Positions 32,011 to 43,545 are shown, numbered from the stretch's first letter. The stretch is DNA of 64,000 nucleotides from Lasiodiplodia sp. COLG20 (GCA_009801085.1 VNWV01000002.1:1550001-1614000), one strand, 5' to 3'. The notes: generated by a model from the letters alone, not told the origin. Numbers and translations are program-made.

Positions 32011-32527
32011 ATGCCCTCGTCATGTAAAGACATCCGTACGTCTCTCCCAGGCCTCCTTCCCGCTCCGTCGTCCTCGCGACCCTTCCTTCCGCCCGCAGCT
32101 GTCTTCCGCAGCGCAACCGCTCTCCCAGCCTCTCACCATCTGTCCTCGCGCCCGATTTCAAGAATAGAAGGCTGACGTCTTCCCATCAGGCGCCGCGCTG
32201 GCCGAATGCCTCCAAAACAGCGACTGCATCATGGTGCAGCGCAACTCGCCGTCAGACTGCCTGCGGCCGCCGCTCTCCGACACGCTCCCCACGCGCTGCC
32301 AGCAGCTCAAGAAGGGCTACGGCGAGTGCAAGCGCGGCATGGTCGACATGCGCAAGCGCTTCCGCGGCAACAAGCCCGTCGGCGTCATGTCCAGCACCGA
32401 GCTCGACGTGCAGGGCAAGACGGACGAGAAGAAGGGAGGACAGCTCTACGCCGGCAAGCCGCTGTTCGACGTCATAAAGGGAACGGATGGGAATGAGGAC
32501 AGCAAGGGTAGCGGGGAGGGGAGATGA
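32011..32527 (+). CDS. COA5: Cytochrome c oxidase assembly factor Coa5/Pet191, 120 aa
   Basis: Small twin-CX9C-type protein of the mitochondrial intermembrane space needed for complex IV assembly. Exons: 32011-32035 and 32190-32527; the intron (32036-32189, 154 bp) is long for this window and lies after only eight codons. Cysteines follow the family pattern: SSCKDIR, AECLQNSDCIMVQRN, SDCLRP, TRCQQLKKGYGECKRG, then the conserved MVDMRKRFRGN. The C-terminal 45 residues are a hydrophilic extension (VMSSTELDVQGKTDEK). Import would rely on the Mia40 disulphide relay, so no presequence is expected or seen. High confidence because the Cys array and length both fit. Confidence 0.93.
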
Positions 32528-34218
32528 GCGGGACGGAAAACGCTGGGTCGACCGTCGAGGTCTGAAGACTGGGCACGGCCAGAGTACTGGGAGCGGCGGC
32601 CACAGTGCTGGGCGCGGGGCCGGACAGCGGACACTTGTGCATGCGGACCAAGAAAAGGCTTGTTCGGCTCCGCAGACGCACAGCCAGCCACGCGTCGCAG
32701 GGCAGAATTGGCAAGCTTGGTGGAGTTGGTGGTTGCACGAAGAGGCTTGTTCTGAGAGCATGGGTCATTGGGCGTTTGGACTGGAAGAATGGGCAACAAC
32801 ACCTCTCGATTCCGCCTTATTGCGCCGTCGATTGTAAGAAAGGACCTTGTAATATCATGTTTGCTTTTGCAGTCGGGCATTGAAAGCTGTACAGGGCGCC
32901 TATGGTAGCCAGCAGCGCCTCAATGCTTGGGGCGAAGATGTCATGAACTGTATATAGATAGCCGCAACTCTACTCAAAAATATCGTAATGATGTATTTAT
33001 ACATGTTCAGGGGGATGATCTTGCCTCAGCTGGGGGCGAGCACTGCCAAGAGCGGAGCAAGCTTGTAGGGTGCCCTCTTCCGCTCTGCTGGGAGGCTGAC
33101 CTGGACCGTAGGGTGGTGCGGCTGATGCAGGCGGCGGTCTAATAGCCGCGGTGCGCAAGGCTGAGAAGAATTGACGCGCCAAGGCCTTCATTGGCTGTAC
33201 CATGTGCACGGGAATCGTACGAGACTACAGCTTTGCAAGGTCTACGCAGAGATTGCCTGCTTTTCTCTGGGTAAGGCTGTTCAAAGTCTGCCTCGTTTGC
33301 ATAGTAACAATCACGAGGAGCTTCCCGATGTAGTAACGAAATCCGGCTCTGGCGATTTTATTTTCTTTTTCCCATGGCACACTGTGGGTCGAGTAACGAA
33401 GCGAGAAGGCACATGTTTAAGGCAAGCCTGCTAGCTTCTTGCGGCTGAGAGGCGCGCGGGTGCGGGTGAGCTGGCCGTCATCATCGCTAAGCCTTGTCCT
33501 TCCCTTCTAGCCACTTTGCTCTCCTTCTAGAAGCCCGCCTAAAAATACGAGGTGGATGACCGTCTTATCTTAAGAGCAGACGAGTAAGTGCGGCTCACGG
33601 TTTCCGATTGTTTCAGATCAAGTCCACCTAAGCCAGCCACCCGCTGATGAGGCATTCTTCGCAGGATTTGGCGCAACCTTTTACAGACTGCGGCCTCTGT
33701 GTTGTTCACCATGAGGCCACTTCTCGTGCGGTGGCGTACTGGCCGCGCAAGCGGCCTTCCCGAGACCCGCAATATGCACACAGCCTGCATTTGTACTACA
33801 GGCCGGACTTCGGCTCACTGACAGGGGTAAAGGGAGTCTTTGAAGGTATGGTTTTGGGGATAGTTGTAGATTTGAGGAACTGTCTGGGCTCTACTTGTAT
33901 ACGCCGGAACACAGAAACAAATAAAAATCCAGAACTTTCGAAATGCCCAACAATGCTAAACGGGTGTACAAAAGATTCATTTCTGGGAAGTACGAAGGGG
34001 TATTTTGAACGATGGTGCCGAGTAACAGGACAAGTAAGCAATGGGAATACCAAGCGCTATGCTAAAGATGACCAACAATAAGGAGCTCGTGTGAACGTTC
34101 AAAGAGACATAGACATATCGTTACACTGAGGCTGCTCAACGTCAGCCATGGAGAACGTCAAGATTATGGACGCGGCTTACCATGGGGCGGGTGAATGTGA
34201 AGCCAGCACAGGACGCTA
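32528..34218. other. Gene-free convergent spacer, 1.7 kb
   Basis: 3' flanks of COA5 (+) and the twin Cys-motif gene (-). No motif in any frame; no repeat noticed. Confidence 0.45.
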
Positions 34219-34812
34219 CTAGTACTCAATCTTGCACCTTCCGCAGCGTCCGTGATGGCACGAAATGCACGCAGGATAAAGGGAAACCAGGAAAGGCCCA
34301 CTCCTGCATTGGCAGCAGTAAAATGTTGCCTCGCCGCCGTCAACAGGGGGGGCTGCCGAAGGGGTCGGTTCCCCAACGTGCGCGCCAGCGTGGTTGCTAG
34401 GGCCATGAAGAGCGAGAGTCGAGTGGCTGACAGGGGGCGGAAGGCGGACGTTAGGCGAAGTCAGGTCGGTTGTCGAGGAGTTGGGGCTGACGCCGCTAAC
34501 ACCGTAGAATGAGAGGGAGCTGCTGCCGGAGGCTTTTGGCGTGGAGCTTGTTAGCCGTTGTCCCGAAAGCTGTGACAAAGGAAAAGTCGAAGAAGAATAA
34601 GAAAATTCGCCGTTGCAATAGGCCGGTTTGCAATGGTCGGGACTGAATTGGTGTCCGCATTCGATGCAGGCGGCATAAAGCGAACACGCCCATGGTCCGT
34701 GGCCGCATTGACAACAATAGAAAGCGTTAGGCGTAAGAAAATTTATGTTACCTGGAACCGTAGGAGTAGTCGCCTCAGCAGTGGGAGCGGTGACGGGGTG
34801 GTTGTAGCACAT
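34219..34812 (-). CDS. Protein with a duplicated Cys-rich (zinc-type) motif, 197 aa
   Basis: Unrecognised fungal protein; single exon from ATG 34812. Two copies of one motif lie near the ends: residues about 31-62 (FYCCQCGHGPWACSLYAAC, then IECGHQFSPDHCK) and 164-195 (FYCCQCRSGPFLVSLYPAC, then ISCHHGRCGRCK). Shared pattern: FYCCQC-x2-GP-x4-SLY-x-AC-x2-C-x-H...C, so seven or eight conserved Cys/His per copy, enough for one or two zinc ions each. The linker (about 100 aa) is Ser/Thr/Pro-rich and looks disordered. This W/F-x-C-x2-C-G-x-G-P type of cluster recurs in uncharacterised fungal proteins, but I know no function. No signal peptide or TM helix. A 5' exon cannot be excluded. Confidence 0.7.
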   Translation of the reverse strand: MCYNHPVTAPTAEATTPTVPGNINFLTPNAFYCCQCGHGPWACSLYAACIECGHQFSPDHCKPAYCNGEFSYSSSTFPLSQLSGQRLTSSTPKASGSSSLSFYGVSGVSPNSSTTDLTSPNVRLPPPVSHSTLALHGPSNHAGAHVGEPTPSAAPPVDGGEATFYCCQCRSGPFLVSLYPACISCHHGRCGRCKIEY

Positions 34813-37800
34813 TTTGAATGAGTTGTTCTGAAGGACCGCTATCAGTGAGTGAAGGTAAAGTAGACTCGGCGTTGATCGTACTGTCGGGATGTTGAATGAG
34901 TCTTGGTGTAGTATGTTGGGCTGGGTGGACAGGATGAATGCTTTGACAGAGGTTGTAGCGCTGAAGGGTATTGGTGGTGAGCTGTGATGATGATAGACGG
35001 AAACAGGAGGAGCAGGGTGGCAAATATATACACCCTTTGGCTGGCGTAGTGGCTGTGACTCGAGAGCAACAACTGTATACCAAGTCTGCCGTGCCCTGCG
35101 TAAGACGGGGCGGAGAGGGCGAAGGCTTCTCGCCTATACCGCCCAATGAGTCTTGGAGGGTACCAGATGCGGTCTCTAGGGGCGAAGGGTGCCTTCCGAG
35201 AACTGGTATCGGCGACGTCCGAGCCACTCCCGTTGCCCAGAGGGTGAAGAAAGTGGGAGCCTTCAGTGGGGGGCTACGCAAAAGAAAGCGGTAAGATCAC
35301 ATCGCCGGGGTGGAGGAAGAAGGCAACCATGCGTGCAGGGCATCGAAGATGCATTCTAGAAGACCTGGGGAACATTTTGGGCCGTAAGTAGCACCACCAG
35401 AGTGGCTGGGTAGCTAAGCCAAGGCGCAAGAGGATGGGGACGGGGGGCCGAGGCACTTGGGCATGCCGACGGCCAGTACAAGGGGCCCATGAGAGCCATC
35501 ATGGTTGGATGGTATCGGTGGAGAATAAGAACCAGTGGGGGTCCTTGTATCAAAGATGAGACGGTGACAGGTCTACAGAAAAGGCGGGACCTGGCTGACA
35601 CGCATGAGGCCGCACTCGGGAGTGGCGAAGTGGATTGTTTCTCGAACGGGTAGGATTGATTGAAAGGTTGAACAGTCCAGAGACGAAACAAATGGCCCGA
35701 GCGGGGGCTGGGGCAGAGCCGCTCCGCTGCGCACAGAATAGCTGAGATACGTCTCGATGTCGAGCTCGTGTTTGAACCTGTTTATGAGCTGCGAGATCTG
35801 TGTGTACAATCGTCAGTCGATGCGTAGTCCACCTGAAACGGCTTCGAATTCCCGAAGGGTTAGTGATTTTGGCAGCCTAAGCTAAAGCCAAGCCGCACAA
35901 ATCGACGAGTAGGAAGAATCACCAAGTCAAACAAAAGATATCGGAGTAAAGATAATCGTATTGAACAAGGTATGACTGTGATAGACTTGCAATCGACCGA
36001 ACTGTGACACATCTTCTGGTACCTTGTGCTTGAAAAAACACTACAAAGGAAAGTGGAGAACAACCACCAACCACCAATCAGGGCTAACCGGCGAGACAGG
36101 GGGGTTCCAGCGATGGGACGGAGGAGAGCAGGGAACAGGAGCTTCTCACCGGCACAAGCCCTGCACGAGAGAGCCTTGCATCAACCTGGGGGATTGGCGG
36201 GTTTAGCCTTGCCGGCCGGCTGGTTGAACCAGTCCGCTGGGGCGGCCTCATGGCGAGCCTCAGCTGTTACCAAGGCTGAGGCATCCAGCGTCTTGACACC
36301 TCAGTGGCCGCTGCGCTGCATAGCCTCTTCCATTTTTCAAGAGCATGCCGGTCGAGAGGTGCATTGCCTGACATGAGCCTTGTGAAGAGAAACGGTCGTT
36401 AAGCGAGATGTGGAGACCAGACAGATCTCTCATTACCCCTGCTGCCTGCTTACAACGGTGTGGGAGGCAGAGAGAATAGAGGCCGAGCGAGGGTCGACAG
36501 GACGAGGGGCCAATGGGCGGACTGGGAAGACGTGGGCCGCTCAGAGGGCTCAGAAGGTCGAAGGAAGAACGAAACGGTGATCAGGCGGCTCATGCGCGTA
36601 GGCAGAAATGCGCTAGTGCGTGCGGGAGCGCCGACGGGGATTCTGCGATTGGATGGGCATGGTCAACATCGAAGGCCTACACCTCCGGGCTACGAGAAGG
36701 AGCGGTGAACTCGAGCTCTTTTATAAACGCAGGCTCAGCCTTGCCGTCTGCGAGCTCCCAGCAGCTTTACACGACATTCCTCGACGATCGGGAGAGAAGC
36801 AGAGATATGTGTGGTACATTGGGCCCTAGTGTCCAGCAAGGACGCCCCGTCGGGCGTCCTGGCGTCGAGACTCCCTTGGCCGTTTGAATCGCCCGAACTA
36901 CGGCCAATGGAAGGCAGCGAGTGAGAACAGAGACACAGGAAGGCTGAGGCTCTGCTCGCAGAGCTAAAACGCAGATGGTCACCGGTGGGTCGGGCGACAA
37001 GGCCCCGTGAGAGGCAGCAGCGGCTAAAGAGAGAGAACAGGCAGCAGGCTACGAGGATCGGACGACCGAGATATCGAAGCAGCTTACAAAGAGATGCGGC
37101 TGAGGTTTTGACGTGGCCTGGGGCAACCCCACCCATGGCAGACGTGCTTCCCCACCCTCCCGCCGAGAGGGCGGCGCCGTGCGTCACTCACAGCTCTGCC
37201 GATAGCATTCCCAAAGCAGCCTGGGCTGCAGCTCTTCGATCCAGACGCGGTCTTAAAAGCAACCTTGTGCGCGAGTCCTGTGTGTCCTTGCGTCTGTGGC
37301 CAAACAGGACTGCACTGATGAAGCGGGGCAGCGGAAGATGCGACTTTGGGGGCCAAAGGGCGCCCAGCGCGCGGCTGTCCATCGCCGGTCTGCAGATCCC
37401 GTGTCCTGCAGCCCATTGTTAGCAATTGACTGCGCGGAAAATGCTGGCGCTCACAGACGGTGTCGACGGCTTGGTGAGACGGCGACACAGAGAGAGGTGA
37501 GGTTGGTCGAGCCGGGGCCACACAGCTGCGCACTCGCACGCTGCACAGAGCAGGGAAGGAGCTTCTCCAGCCTTTCACATGCCGCAGACCGCGACGAATG
37601 ACGTGCCTCCCAACGCGCCTCCGCCCTCGCCGTTCAACAATGCCGCGTCCGTCGCCTCTATCGTCGTTCGTCGATACCTAGCCGTCCATCATCTGCAAGC
37701 GCGCCGCTTTATCAGGAAACGCCATCGCAAGGACGCGACGATGGCCGGTGCCTCCTCCTGATCATTTCCGCTGCGCCCGCATCTCCGCGCACCTCCTGTG

Positions 37801-37862
37801 TTACCCACCACCTGCACCACATTGGCCGCGACTCGCGCGCCATCCGACAGCCTCCCGACACC
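34813..37862. other. Gene-free divergent spacer, 3.05 kb
   Basis: The longest empty stretch of the window, between the twin Cys-motif gene (-) and the lipase (+). Many short frames on both strands, none with a motif or convincing splice structure. The last 300 bp before 37863 are CG-rich with pyrimidine tracts, as expected of the lipase leader. Confidence 0.45.
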
Positions 37863-39836
37863 ATGCCTCAGGTCCCATTCATTGGACGGCTGCACCCGTT
37901 GCAGTACGTCTACCTCCTCGGCAGCTTCGTCCTGATCGCCCTCGAGGCCTTCATTCGCATAATCACCCTTGCGCTCCCCGGTCCTATCATTCACCTGTTC
38001 TACCGCGCGTCGCGCAAGTCCTTCAACTATCTGTCGTCGCCGCAGGGCCGCCGCTCGCGCAACAAGAAGAAGGGCCTCGTCACCTCCATCGCCCAGGCCG
38101 CCGATTTCGTCGAACTCGCCGAGCTCTTCGGGTACTACGCCGAGGAGCACATCGTACAGACCGGAGATGGATATTTGCTGGGATTGCATAGACTGGCGTA
38201 CAGGCGCGGAGAGGAGGACCAGAGAGTGAACCACGGGCCGAACAGCATCCAAAAGCGCGTCGTCTACCTGCACCATGGCTTGATGATGAACAGCGAGGTT
38301 TGGCTGTGCCTGACCGAGAAGGAGAGATGTCTTCCGTTCATGCTCGTTGAGCGCGGCTACGATGTGTGGCTTGGCAACAACAGAGGCAACAAGTACTCGA
38401 AGAAGTCAACCAGAGACGCTCCCACCGACAACCGCTTCTGGAACTTCTCAATGGACCAGTTCGCTTTCCACGACATCCCGGATTCCATCGATTACATTCT
38501 CTCCACTACCGGCCAGGAGTCGCTTTCTTATGTCGGATTCTCGCAGGGAACCGCTCAGGCCTTCGCTGCTCTGTCCATTCACCCGACGCTGAATGAGAAG
38601 GTCAATGTCTTTGTCGCTCTTGCACCCGCCATGTCTCCCAAGGGCATGAGCAGCGGCATTGTCGATACGCTCGTTAAGTCCTCTCCCGACGTTCTTTTCC
38701 TGGCCTTCGGACGGCGCGCTATCCTTACAAGCACGACCATGTGGCAGAGCATTCTCTACCCGCCAATCTTTGTGCGGCTGATCGACGGTTCGCTCTCATT
38801 TCTGTTTGGCTGGACGGCGAAGAACATCTCTGCGCATCAAAAGCTCGCCGCGTATCCGCATCTCTACTCGTTCTCCAGCGTCAAGACGGTTGTGCATTGG
38901 TTCCAGATCATCCGGAACGGCACCTTCCAGATGTACGATGACGAAATGCAGGCTCCCATGAGGATCTCAAACGACGCAAAATACTACAAGGTCCCCAAGT
39001 TCCCAACGCGCAACATCAAGACGCCTATTGTGCTCGTCTATGGTGGAAGCGATAGTTTGGTTGACATCAACATCATGCTCAAGGAACTGCCGAGGCATAC
39101 AGTAGCCGAGGAGATTCCTCACTACGAGCATCTCGACTTCCTGTGGGCTAACAATGTTGAGGAGCTTGTCTTCCCACACGTCTACGCCGCTCTCGATAAA
39201 TACGCCGGCCCTGGTAGCAGTCCGAAGCTCGGTCCCTATAAAGTCCACACGCCGTCTAACACCGTCCAGATCCATCCAACGGCCTCCTTATCAGATGAAG
39301 ATGAGAGTCCCCGGTCCACACGCAAAATCTCCGAAAACGTGCCGTCTGGAGCATCATCAGCTCCAGCCAGCGGCACGCAATCGTCACCCTATCTCGAACC
39401 TCGCAAGCATCAAACCTCGACACTTGGTTCCCCCGTTCAGCTCAGAGGTTCTGGAGGCTCTTTCCGGCCGCAGCGCGTCGCGTCAGCTCCTCTCGGTGGC
39501 TCGCTGGAGCGAAGACCTCCGTCTGAAGGAGGCTCGCATATCGAATCGCACATGTCTCACAAGTCAGATGCATCGCGTCCAGAGGGCTGGTGGAGTTCAG
39601 ACGAGGTTGGAGGGACGGACTCGAGTCCCCCGCCTCCTGCCACAAGCCCTGGCCGTGGGAGTTTCAGCAGCTTGATAAGTCAAGGCAAGCCTGAGACGAA
39701 GTTTGGCTCGAAGGGGATCACTCTTGGTGCGGGAAAAGCGGTAGGAGGTCTGGTCAGCGGAAGCGGGACAGGGACGGTCGGAACAGTCGGAGGAGAATCA
39801 ACTTCAAAGAAGAAGGGGAGCAAGAAGAAGAAGTAG
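37863..39836 (+). CDS. Steryl ester hydrolase / acid lipase-like (Tgl1/Yeh family), 657 aa
   Basis: Membrane-anchored alpha/beta-hydrolase that releases sterols and fatty acids from lipid-droplet steryl esters. Single exon; the ATG at 37863 has an ACACC context. The N-terminal hydrophobic hairpin (residues about 15-48: YVYLLGSFVLIALEAFIRII and LALPGPIIHLFY) is the membrane/lipid-droplet anchor. Then come the AB-hydrolase lipase lid region (EEHIVQTGDGYLLGLHR), the oxyanion HG (YLHHGLMMNSEVW), the nucleophile GFSQG (Ser227), the acid in VYGGSDSLVD and the His in HYEHLDFLWANN. The C-terminal 200 residues are Ser/Pro/Gly-rich and end in a Lys run (SKKKGSKKKK), likely disordered and regulatory. 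Reading frame intact. Confidence 0.92.
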   Translation: MPQVPFIGRLHPLQYVYLLGSFVLIALEAFIRIITLALPGPIIHLFYRASRKSFNYLSSPQGRRSRNKKKGLVTSIAQAADFVELAELFGYYAEEHIVQTGDGYLLGLHRLAYRRGEEDQRVNHGPNSIQKRVVYLHHGLMMNSEVWLCLTEKERCLPFMLVERGYDVWLGNNRGNKYSKKSTRDAPTDNRFWNFSMDQFAFHDIPDSIDYILSTTGQESLSYVGFSQGTAQAFAALSIHPTLNEKVNVFVALAPAMSPKGMSSGIVDTLVKSSPDVLFLAFGRRAILTSTTMWQSILYPPIFVRLIDGSLSFLFGWTAKNISAHQKLAAYPHLYSFSSVKTVVHWFQIIRNGTFQMYDDEMQAPMRISNDAKYYKVPKFPTRNIKTPIVLVYGGSDSLVDINIMLKELPRHTVAEEIPHYEHLDFLWANNVEELVFPHVYAALDKYAGPGSSPKLGPYKVHTPSNTVQIHPTASLSDEDESPRSTRKISENVPSGASSAPASGTQSSPYLEPRKHQTSTLGSPVQLRGSGGSFRPQRVASAPLGGSLERRPPSEGGSHIESHMSHKSDASRPEGWWSSDEVGGTDSSPPPPATSPGRGSFSSLISQGKPETKFGSKGITLGAGKAVGGLVSGSGTGTVGTVGGESTSKKKGSKKKK

Positions 39837-40636
39837 TAAGGGGGTCTCGCTCGCAAAATGAAGGGGAGAACGTGGCAGACCAGGCCTCCGATAAACGTAC
39901 CACGAAAAAAAGGCAAGCCGGAACAGAGAGCTCAGACGAGCACGAAGAGGAAACCAAGGGAAAAGGCGTTGCCCAAGGAGTTGAGAGTTTCTGGATTTGA
40001 TTGTCGATCTTTTGCGTTTGTGGACCGGCAGCCTTTAGTCATGCGACGAGGGCTGCGTGAACATGACTGGCTATATTCATACTTATTTTTGCTCTACGTT
40101 CATTGTAATATATTCAAGCAACAGGTACTTGTTTCGGTATAGTCATCGGCTATATAGACCATCTTTGGAACAGACAAAAGGCCGTCGCCGGCTTATTCTT
40201 ACTCGATTCATCGCTTCTTACCCATATGTGACTGCTTATGCGAATCATCTAGAAAAAGTAATAAATGTCTTTTGTAAAAGGACAGGTCTGATGGTATTAT
40301 TTTCGTCCGCTGATGGATGGCGGTACATTAGTAAGCTTAGCGCTTGAAGCTCCGAGGCCGACGACCGGCGATAGCTTCCTTGAGCTCCGGTAACACGAGG
40401 AAATTGAACACCGCTTACACGATCAACTGCTTTGAAATCGACTAGCGATCAACACAATGCCATCGGCTATGTTTTACCCAAGGCGACCGGAGGCAGCCAT
40501 TGAGCTCGGGTCCGAGCAATCGGAACCTCTTTGATCCCGGACGTCATGAGTGGCCTCTAAGGCTCACCACTCAAGCAGCCACCCTCACGTCGCTCTCATC
40601 CATAAAGCCCGGGTTCCCCTCCCTCCGTTCGTGGAG
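39837..40636. other. Spacer, 0.8 kb
   Basis: 3' flank of the lipase and promoter of the GST. No gene recognised. Confidence 0.55.
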
Positions 40637-41695
40637 ATGTTTTCTCGTACAGTTCCCCGCCTTTTCCACGCCTCTCGCACAGCGTTCCATCCAGCAATCA
40701 TACCACCAACCATCATGTCTCGTCCATCCGGCCTCATCGCAAACAAGGGCATCGAGCTCCTCACGTTCGGCACGCCCAATGGACACAAAGCGAGCATACT
40801 CTTGGAGGAGCTGAAAGCGAAGTATGGGCTGGAGTACACGGTGCAGAGCATCAACATCATGGAGAACATCCAGAAAGAGCCGTGGTTCACCAAGCTCGGA
40901 CCGAACGGACGCATCCCTGTGATTGTGGACCACGACAACGACAGCTTCCCTGTGCAAGAGGGTGCCGGTATGTGACCAGCAATTGGCTTTGCGTTGCTTG
41001 TGCTGCGGGGTCGTCGTGGATCCTTCAGGGAAAATCCCATTTGCTAATCAGCTCGTGCGAATCTGACAGCTATCCTGGCGTATCTGACACGCCACTACGA
41101 CCCCAAGCACGAATTCACCTTTGAGGATCCGAAGGATCTGTCGCGCGCTGAGCAATGGGTGGCATGGCAGGTATGCTACCCCCCTCTCATTCTCACTAAG
41201 CACATCTACTGGATCTCAGACACTTTCTAACACGGCATGCAGCACGGCGGCGTCGGCCCCATGCAGGGCCAAGCCAACCACTTCTACCGCATGGCCAAAG
41301 AGCGCATCCCCTACCCAACGCAGCGCTACATCGGCGAGACGGAGCGCCTGTACGGCATCCTCGACGCGCACCTGGCGGACCGCGACTTCCTGGTCGGGCC
41401 GGGCCGCGGCAAGTACAGCATCGCCGACATCGCCAACTTCAGCTGGGTCAACGTGTGCTACTTTGGCGGCGTCGACCTGGCGCAGTTTCCAAACTTGTAC
41501 AAGTGGTGGGAGCGCGTCGAGGCGCGGCCCGCCGTGCGCGCGGGCACCAACGTGCCGTCCGAGAGCAGGCTGGTCAACCGCGAGTACAAGAAGCGGATGG
41601 AGACGGACGACGAGTTTAGGCAGGCGGAGGAGAAGCTGGCCGAGATTGCGAGGCAGGCGAAGGAGCAGTACGGGTACAAATACAGCTCGCCTTGA
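40637..41695 (+). CDS. Glutathione S-transferase (Ure2/Nu-like), 294 aa
   Basis: Two-domain GST. Exons: 40637-40967, 41070-41170, 41243-41695 (885 nt). Thioredoxin-fold landmarks: LTFGTPNGHKASILLEEL, where TPNGHK is typical of Ure2p/YghU-type enzymes and supplies the catalytic Thr/Asn, then LGPNGRIPVIVD (cis-Pro) and EGAAILAYL, formed across the first splice. The C-terminal domain has QANHFYRMAKERIPY and the capping-box SIADIANFSWV. The ATG at 40637 gives a 26-residue basic N-terminus without acidic residues (MFSRTVPRLFHASRTAFHPA), a plausible mitochondrial presequence; an internal ATG at 40715 (MSRPSG) would give a cytosolic 268-aa form. Likely role: thiol peroxidase or disulphide-bond oxidoreductase in stress defence. 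Confidence 0.92.
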
Positions 41696-42819
41696 GTGAT
41701 GAGCGAGTGAGTGATCAGCAGAGGGAAGACGCGCGCGGGAAGGCGCGGGCTATGAATAGTAATGCATGTCTCGAGTATCCACTTTCGGAAGTCGGCAGCG
41801 GAGAATGTGGTGTTTATTTGAAGTCAAGGCGTTGCTGCATGCGGGCGACCGAGCAATTGCGCGGCGCTGTTGTCGCGACTGTCGTACGGCGAGGCGCTGG
41901 ATGGGCGCTTAGTCGGTGGTGGAGCTGCGCGCTTCCGACTTGAGCCGCAGACCCTCCCCCGCGCGATCGCTGGGGCCGCTCAGAGCCAATCGTGCAGCCG
42001 AAACGCGACGGTCCCGCAACAAGTGGCCGCTCGAGGATGATGAAACAATCAAAGCGAGAGATGGAGTATGCGCGGAGATGCAGGCAGCTGTCGCACGCAC
42101 AGCGCGAAGACGAGGCGACGATCTGTCAGCGAGTGCTGATGGCCAATCGTTCCTGGCTGGCGATCTTGACTGAAGCTGCAGGGACCATGACGTGTGGGCT
42201 GGCCAGCGCCTCGCCCAAAGCCTCTTGCCCACGAGAGCCACCATTCCACGCTCGCCAGTTTCAGGAATGCGCGCTGCGTGCTGCTATAAGAGCTGGCCTC
42301 GTTGCACGCCCACTGCCCGCTTGCCTTTCCAACCACCGTCACTCCAACTTTCCTTCTCCAACGCAAACAGCAGCCTCGATCCGTGATCGTTGCTGCTTCC
42401 CTCGCTGTCGCATCACACCAACCGCGCCGAGGAGCGTCAATCCCCCATTGACTGGGTTGTTTCCTTGTTTCCGCCACTCGTCTTCTTTATCCACCAATAA
42501 TTTCTAAACCGAAGAAGCTTGTTTCTTTATCGCCTCAGACAAGCCCACAAACACTTTGTTCCTGACCTTTGTCCGCCCAAGACAAGTATAAGGTCACTGC
42601 CAGCCAGCCGCCAACTTTTGGTCGCCTGATTCAGAAATCTTGGACATCCTCCAACACCACACACATTGAGGTCTTGAAGACTCTGTGCTGTAAGTCACTC
42701 CCGCGCCACACGAGCACGCATAGAAAAAAAAGAGGCGACATCCAGCGCATTCCCCCCAGTCCGCAGGATCGAACAGCGCACTGCACAAGTCATCGTATAC
42801 GCATCACAAGATCGAAACC
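41696..42819. other. Spacer with probable 5' UTR intron, 1.1 kb
   Basis: No gene recognised. Just before the membrane-protein gene, GTAAGT at 42690 and an acceptor-like CCGCAG at 42763-42768 could bound a leader intron; unproven. Confidence 0.4.
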
Positions 42820-43545
42820 ATGCTAACAGCCGTCAAGCTCGGCCGCGAAGCATACTCCATCTACACCGACCACAAAACCCACCAACAATACAAACAAACC
42901 CATCGCCCGCAGTATCCTCTGCGCGACATCCCTCTGTCCCCCACCGGCGGCTTCGCAAAACACTTCGAAACCCCCAAGCACGACCGCCACCCCCAAACAC
43001 CGCGCAACCACTACCACCACCACCGCAACACTACCACAACAACAACCGACAAACGCGCCACGATGATGACCCTCAACCAACTCTCCGGCTACTCGCACCA
43101 CGGCGGGCTGCCCGGCCTCCTCGCGCGCGTCTTCCTGCGCTTCCTGCAATTCGTGCTGGCCCTCACCGTCTGCGGCCTGTACGGCGTCGACCTCGACAAC
43201 GCGCGCAAAGCGGGCGCCTACGCCGACGCCAAGTGGGTGTACGCCGAGGTCGTCGCGGGCTTCGCGGCCGTCACGTGCCTGGTCTACTTCCTGCCCATGG
43301 TCAAGAGCCTGTTCTTCTTCGCGTGGGACTGGGTGCTGTTCATCCTGTGGGTCGTCGTGTTCGGCATCTTCGGCCGCATGTACATCAACGAGGCGCCCGA
43401 GTATGATGCTGGTATTAGGCGGATGAAGCATGCGGTGTGGGTGGATCTGACGAATATGCTGTTGTGGTTTATCACCGCGACGTATGGCACGGTTATGTGG
43501 TGGATGAACAGGGGTAGTTTCAGTATGAAGAAGAGTGTGGTCTAG
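42820..43545 (+). CDS. MARVEL-like four-TM membrane protein, 241 aa
   Basis: Fungal integral membrane protein of unknown role. N-terminal 80 residues are hydrophilic and His/Thr-rich (HYHHHRNTTTTTTDKR). Four hydrophobic segments follow: FLQFVLALTVCGLYGVDL, WVYAEVVAGFAAVTCLVYFL, LFFFAWDWVLFILWVVVFGI and LTNMLLWFITATYGTVMWW. The order (L-R-x2-Q-F first helix, aromatic-rich third helix, a loop with NEAPEYDAGI between helices 3 and 4) matches MARVEL-domain proteins of ascomycetes, which associate with membrane microdomains or vesicles. The start at 42820 is the first ATG in frame; an internal ATG near 43063 (MMTLNQLSG) would remove the hydrophilic part. Single exon. Confidence 0.75.
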   Translation: MLTAVKLGREAYSIYTDHKTHQQYKQTHRPQYPLRDIPLSPTGGFAKHFETPKHDRHPQTPRNHYHHHRNTTTTTTDKRATMMTLNQLSGYSHHGGLPGLLARVFLRFLQFVLALTVCGLYGVDLDNARKAGAYADAKWVYAEVVAGFAAVTCLVYFLPMVKSLFFFAWDWVLFILWVVVFGIFGRMYINEAPEYDAGIRRMKHAVWVDLTNMLLWFITATYGTVMWWMNRGSFSMKKSVV

